A DNA stretch of 12,666 bases from Candidatus Komeilibacteria bacterium RIFCSPLOWO2_01_FULL_45_10. GTDB lineage: Bacteria > Patescibacteriota > Patescibacteriia > UBA1558 > UBA10009. Below the pieces are notes generated by a model. The model did no database searches, had not been told where the DNA came from, and saw only the letters and a program-made list of their open reading frames with translations. Position 1 is the first letter of the stretch, and every line of letters begins with the position of its first letter. A program made the translations under genes and the position numbers. The stretch covers positions 7,444 through 20,109 of the forward strand of contig MHKL01000006.1 in assembly GCA_001818835.1 (NCBI GenBank), in the 5' to 3' direction. Shown here one piece after another: positions 12,202-12,666 of this stretch.

Positions 12202-12206
12202 GATTA

Positions 12207-12666
12207 CTAAATCAATGATCTCCCTGTCATCTCTTCCGGCCTCTTTAAGCCCAGGATTTTCAAAATGGTCGGGGCCACGTCGGCCAAAACGCCGGCCGGC
12301 GTTACCTGGCTCAAATCTTTGCCAACGGCGCCCGTGCTCATCCGGCCTTGAAAATCCTTGCCAATAATGTAAAGGGGCACGGGATTGGCGCTGTGTTCCT
12401 TGTCTATTTCGCCGGTCTGGAGCTTGTAAACTTCTTCGGCATTGCCATGGTCGGCCGTAATCAAAACCACGCCGCCGCGGGCCAAAACTTTGTTGGTAAT
12501 CTGGCCCGCCAGGTCATCAACCGTTTCCACGGCCTGAATGGTGGCCGGCAAATTGCCGGTGTGGGCCACCATGTCAGGATTGGCGAAATTCAAAACAATG
12601 AAATCGTATTTGTCGTTTTCCACTTCCTTAATCACTTTTTCCGCGATTTTTAAGGCGGACATTTCC
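12207..12666 (-). CDS. gpmI: 2,3-bisphosphoglycerate-independent phosphoglycerate mutase, C-terminal part (cut by the window edge)
   Basis: GpmI interconverts 3- and 2-phosphoglycerate in glycolysis using two manganese ions. Only about 153 codons of its C-terminal end are present; the frame runs off the right edge, so the MSALKIAEKV at 12662 is internal (family context P-E-M-S-A). Counting from that Met, the metal ligands are visible: Asp30 and His34 in NFANPDMVAHTG, Asp71 and His72 in LITADHGNAE, and His90 in EHSANPVPLYI. The end TPAGVLADVAPTILKILGLKRPEEMTGRSLI is the family C-terminus. Length and order agree with the phosphatase domain of the roughly 510-residue enzyme. The gene is not connected by overlap to fpg; the spacer holds an 18-bp stem repeat. 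Confidence 0.96.
   Translation of the reverse strand, partial: EMSALKIAEKVIKEVENDKYDFIVLNFANPDMVAHTGNLPATIQAVETVDDLAGQITNKVLARGGVVLITADHGNAEEVYKLQTGEIDKEHSANPVPLYIIGKDFQGRMSTGAVGKDLSQVTPAGVLADVAPTILKILGLKRPEEMTGRSLI

Overview
The window looks like an ordinary chromosomal stretch of a Patescibacteria/CPR-type bacterium (Parcubacteria-like). This is inferred, not proven. The signs are moderate GC, compact genes with small hydrophobic proteins, MacA/MacB-like and UppP proteins in an unusual style, a tandem zinc-ribbon protein, almost no Shine-Dalgarno sequences, and spacers full of self-complementary repeated words. TGA is used as a stop (end of the efflux adaptor at 7230-7232), so the TGA=Gly code of Gracilibacteria/Absconditabacteria does not apply. 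No rRNA, tRNA, CRISPR array, integrase or transposase is visible.

Layout. 1-2086 (minus): a possible operon pcm, manC, mltG (protein-isoaspartate repair, GDP-mannose synthesis, peptidoglycan chain termination; mltG runs off the left edge). 2096-2316: repeat-rich spacer with a good promoter for a membrane-anchored CAP/SCP protein (2317-2937, plus). This gene converges on uppP (2942-3754, minus), which is divergent from a DUF212/PAP2-like membrane protein (3847-4266, plus). 4267-4481: REP-like inverted repeat and a terminator. 4482-5438 (minus): a protein of four DUF4379-like zinc ribbons, the only gene here with a textbook Shine-Dalgarno. 5439-5567: compact divergent promoter region built on a near-perfect inverted repeat. 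5568-10664 (plus): an efflux cluster with a MacA-like adaptor, a LolD/MacB-type ATPase and two paralogous MacB/FtsX-type permeases, closed by a bidirectional terminator. 10729-12666 (minus): DoxX-family membrane protein, formamidopyrimidine-DNA glycosylase (fpg/mutM), and the C-terminal part of gpmI cut by the right edge.

Functionally the window is dominated by cell-envelope work: lipid-carrier recycling (UppP, perhaps the PAP2-like protein), glycan precursor supply (ManC), peptidoglycan cutting (MltG), a surface CAP protein and an ABC exporter. Repair functions (Pcm, Fpg) and glycolysis (GpmI) complete it.

The most unusual signal is outside or at the ends of genes. At least six spacers contain short words repeated in direct and inverted orientation, with a different word at each locus. 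Three share a REP-like GGCAGG-(T/C)AAC module, and a possible fourth copy lies at the start of the CAP gene. In the doxX-fpg region three separate minus-strand reading frames end in Cys-x2-Cys-Gln-Lys-stop, one of them a gene-less 13-codon remnant abutting a perfect 19-bp hairpin.
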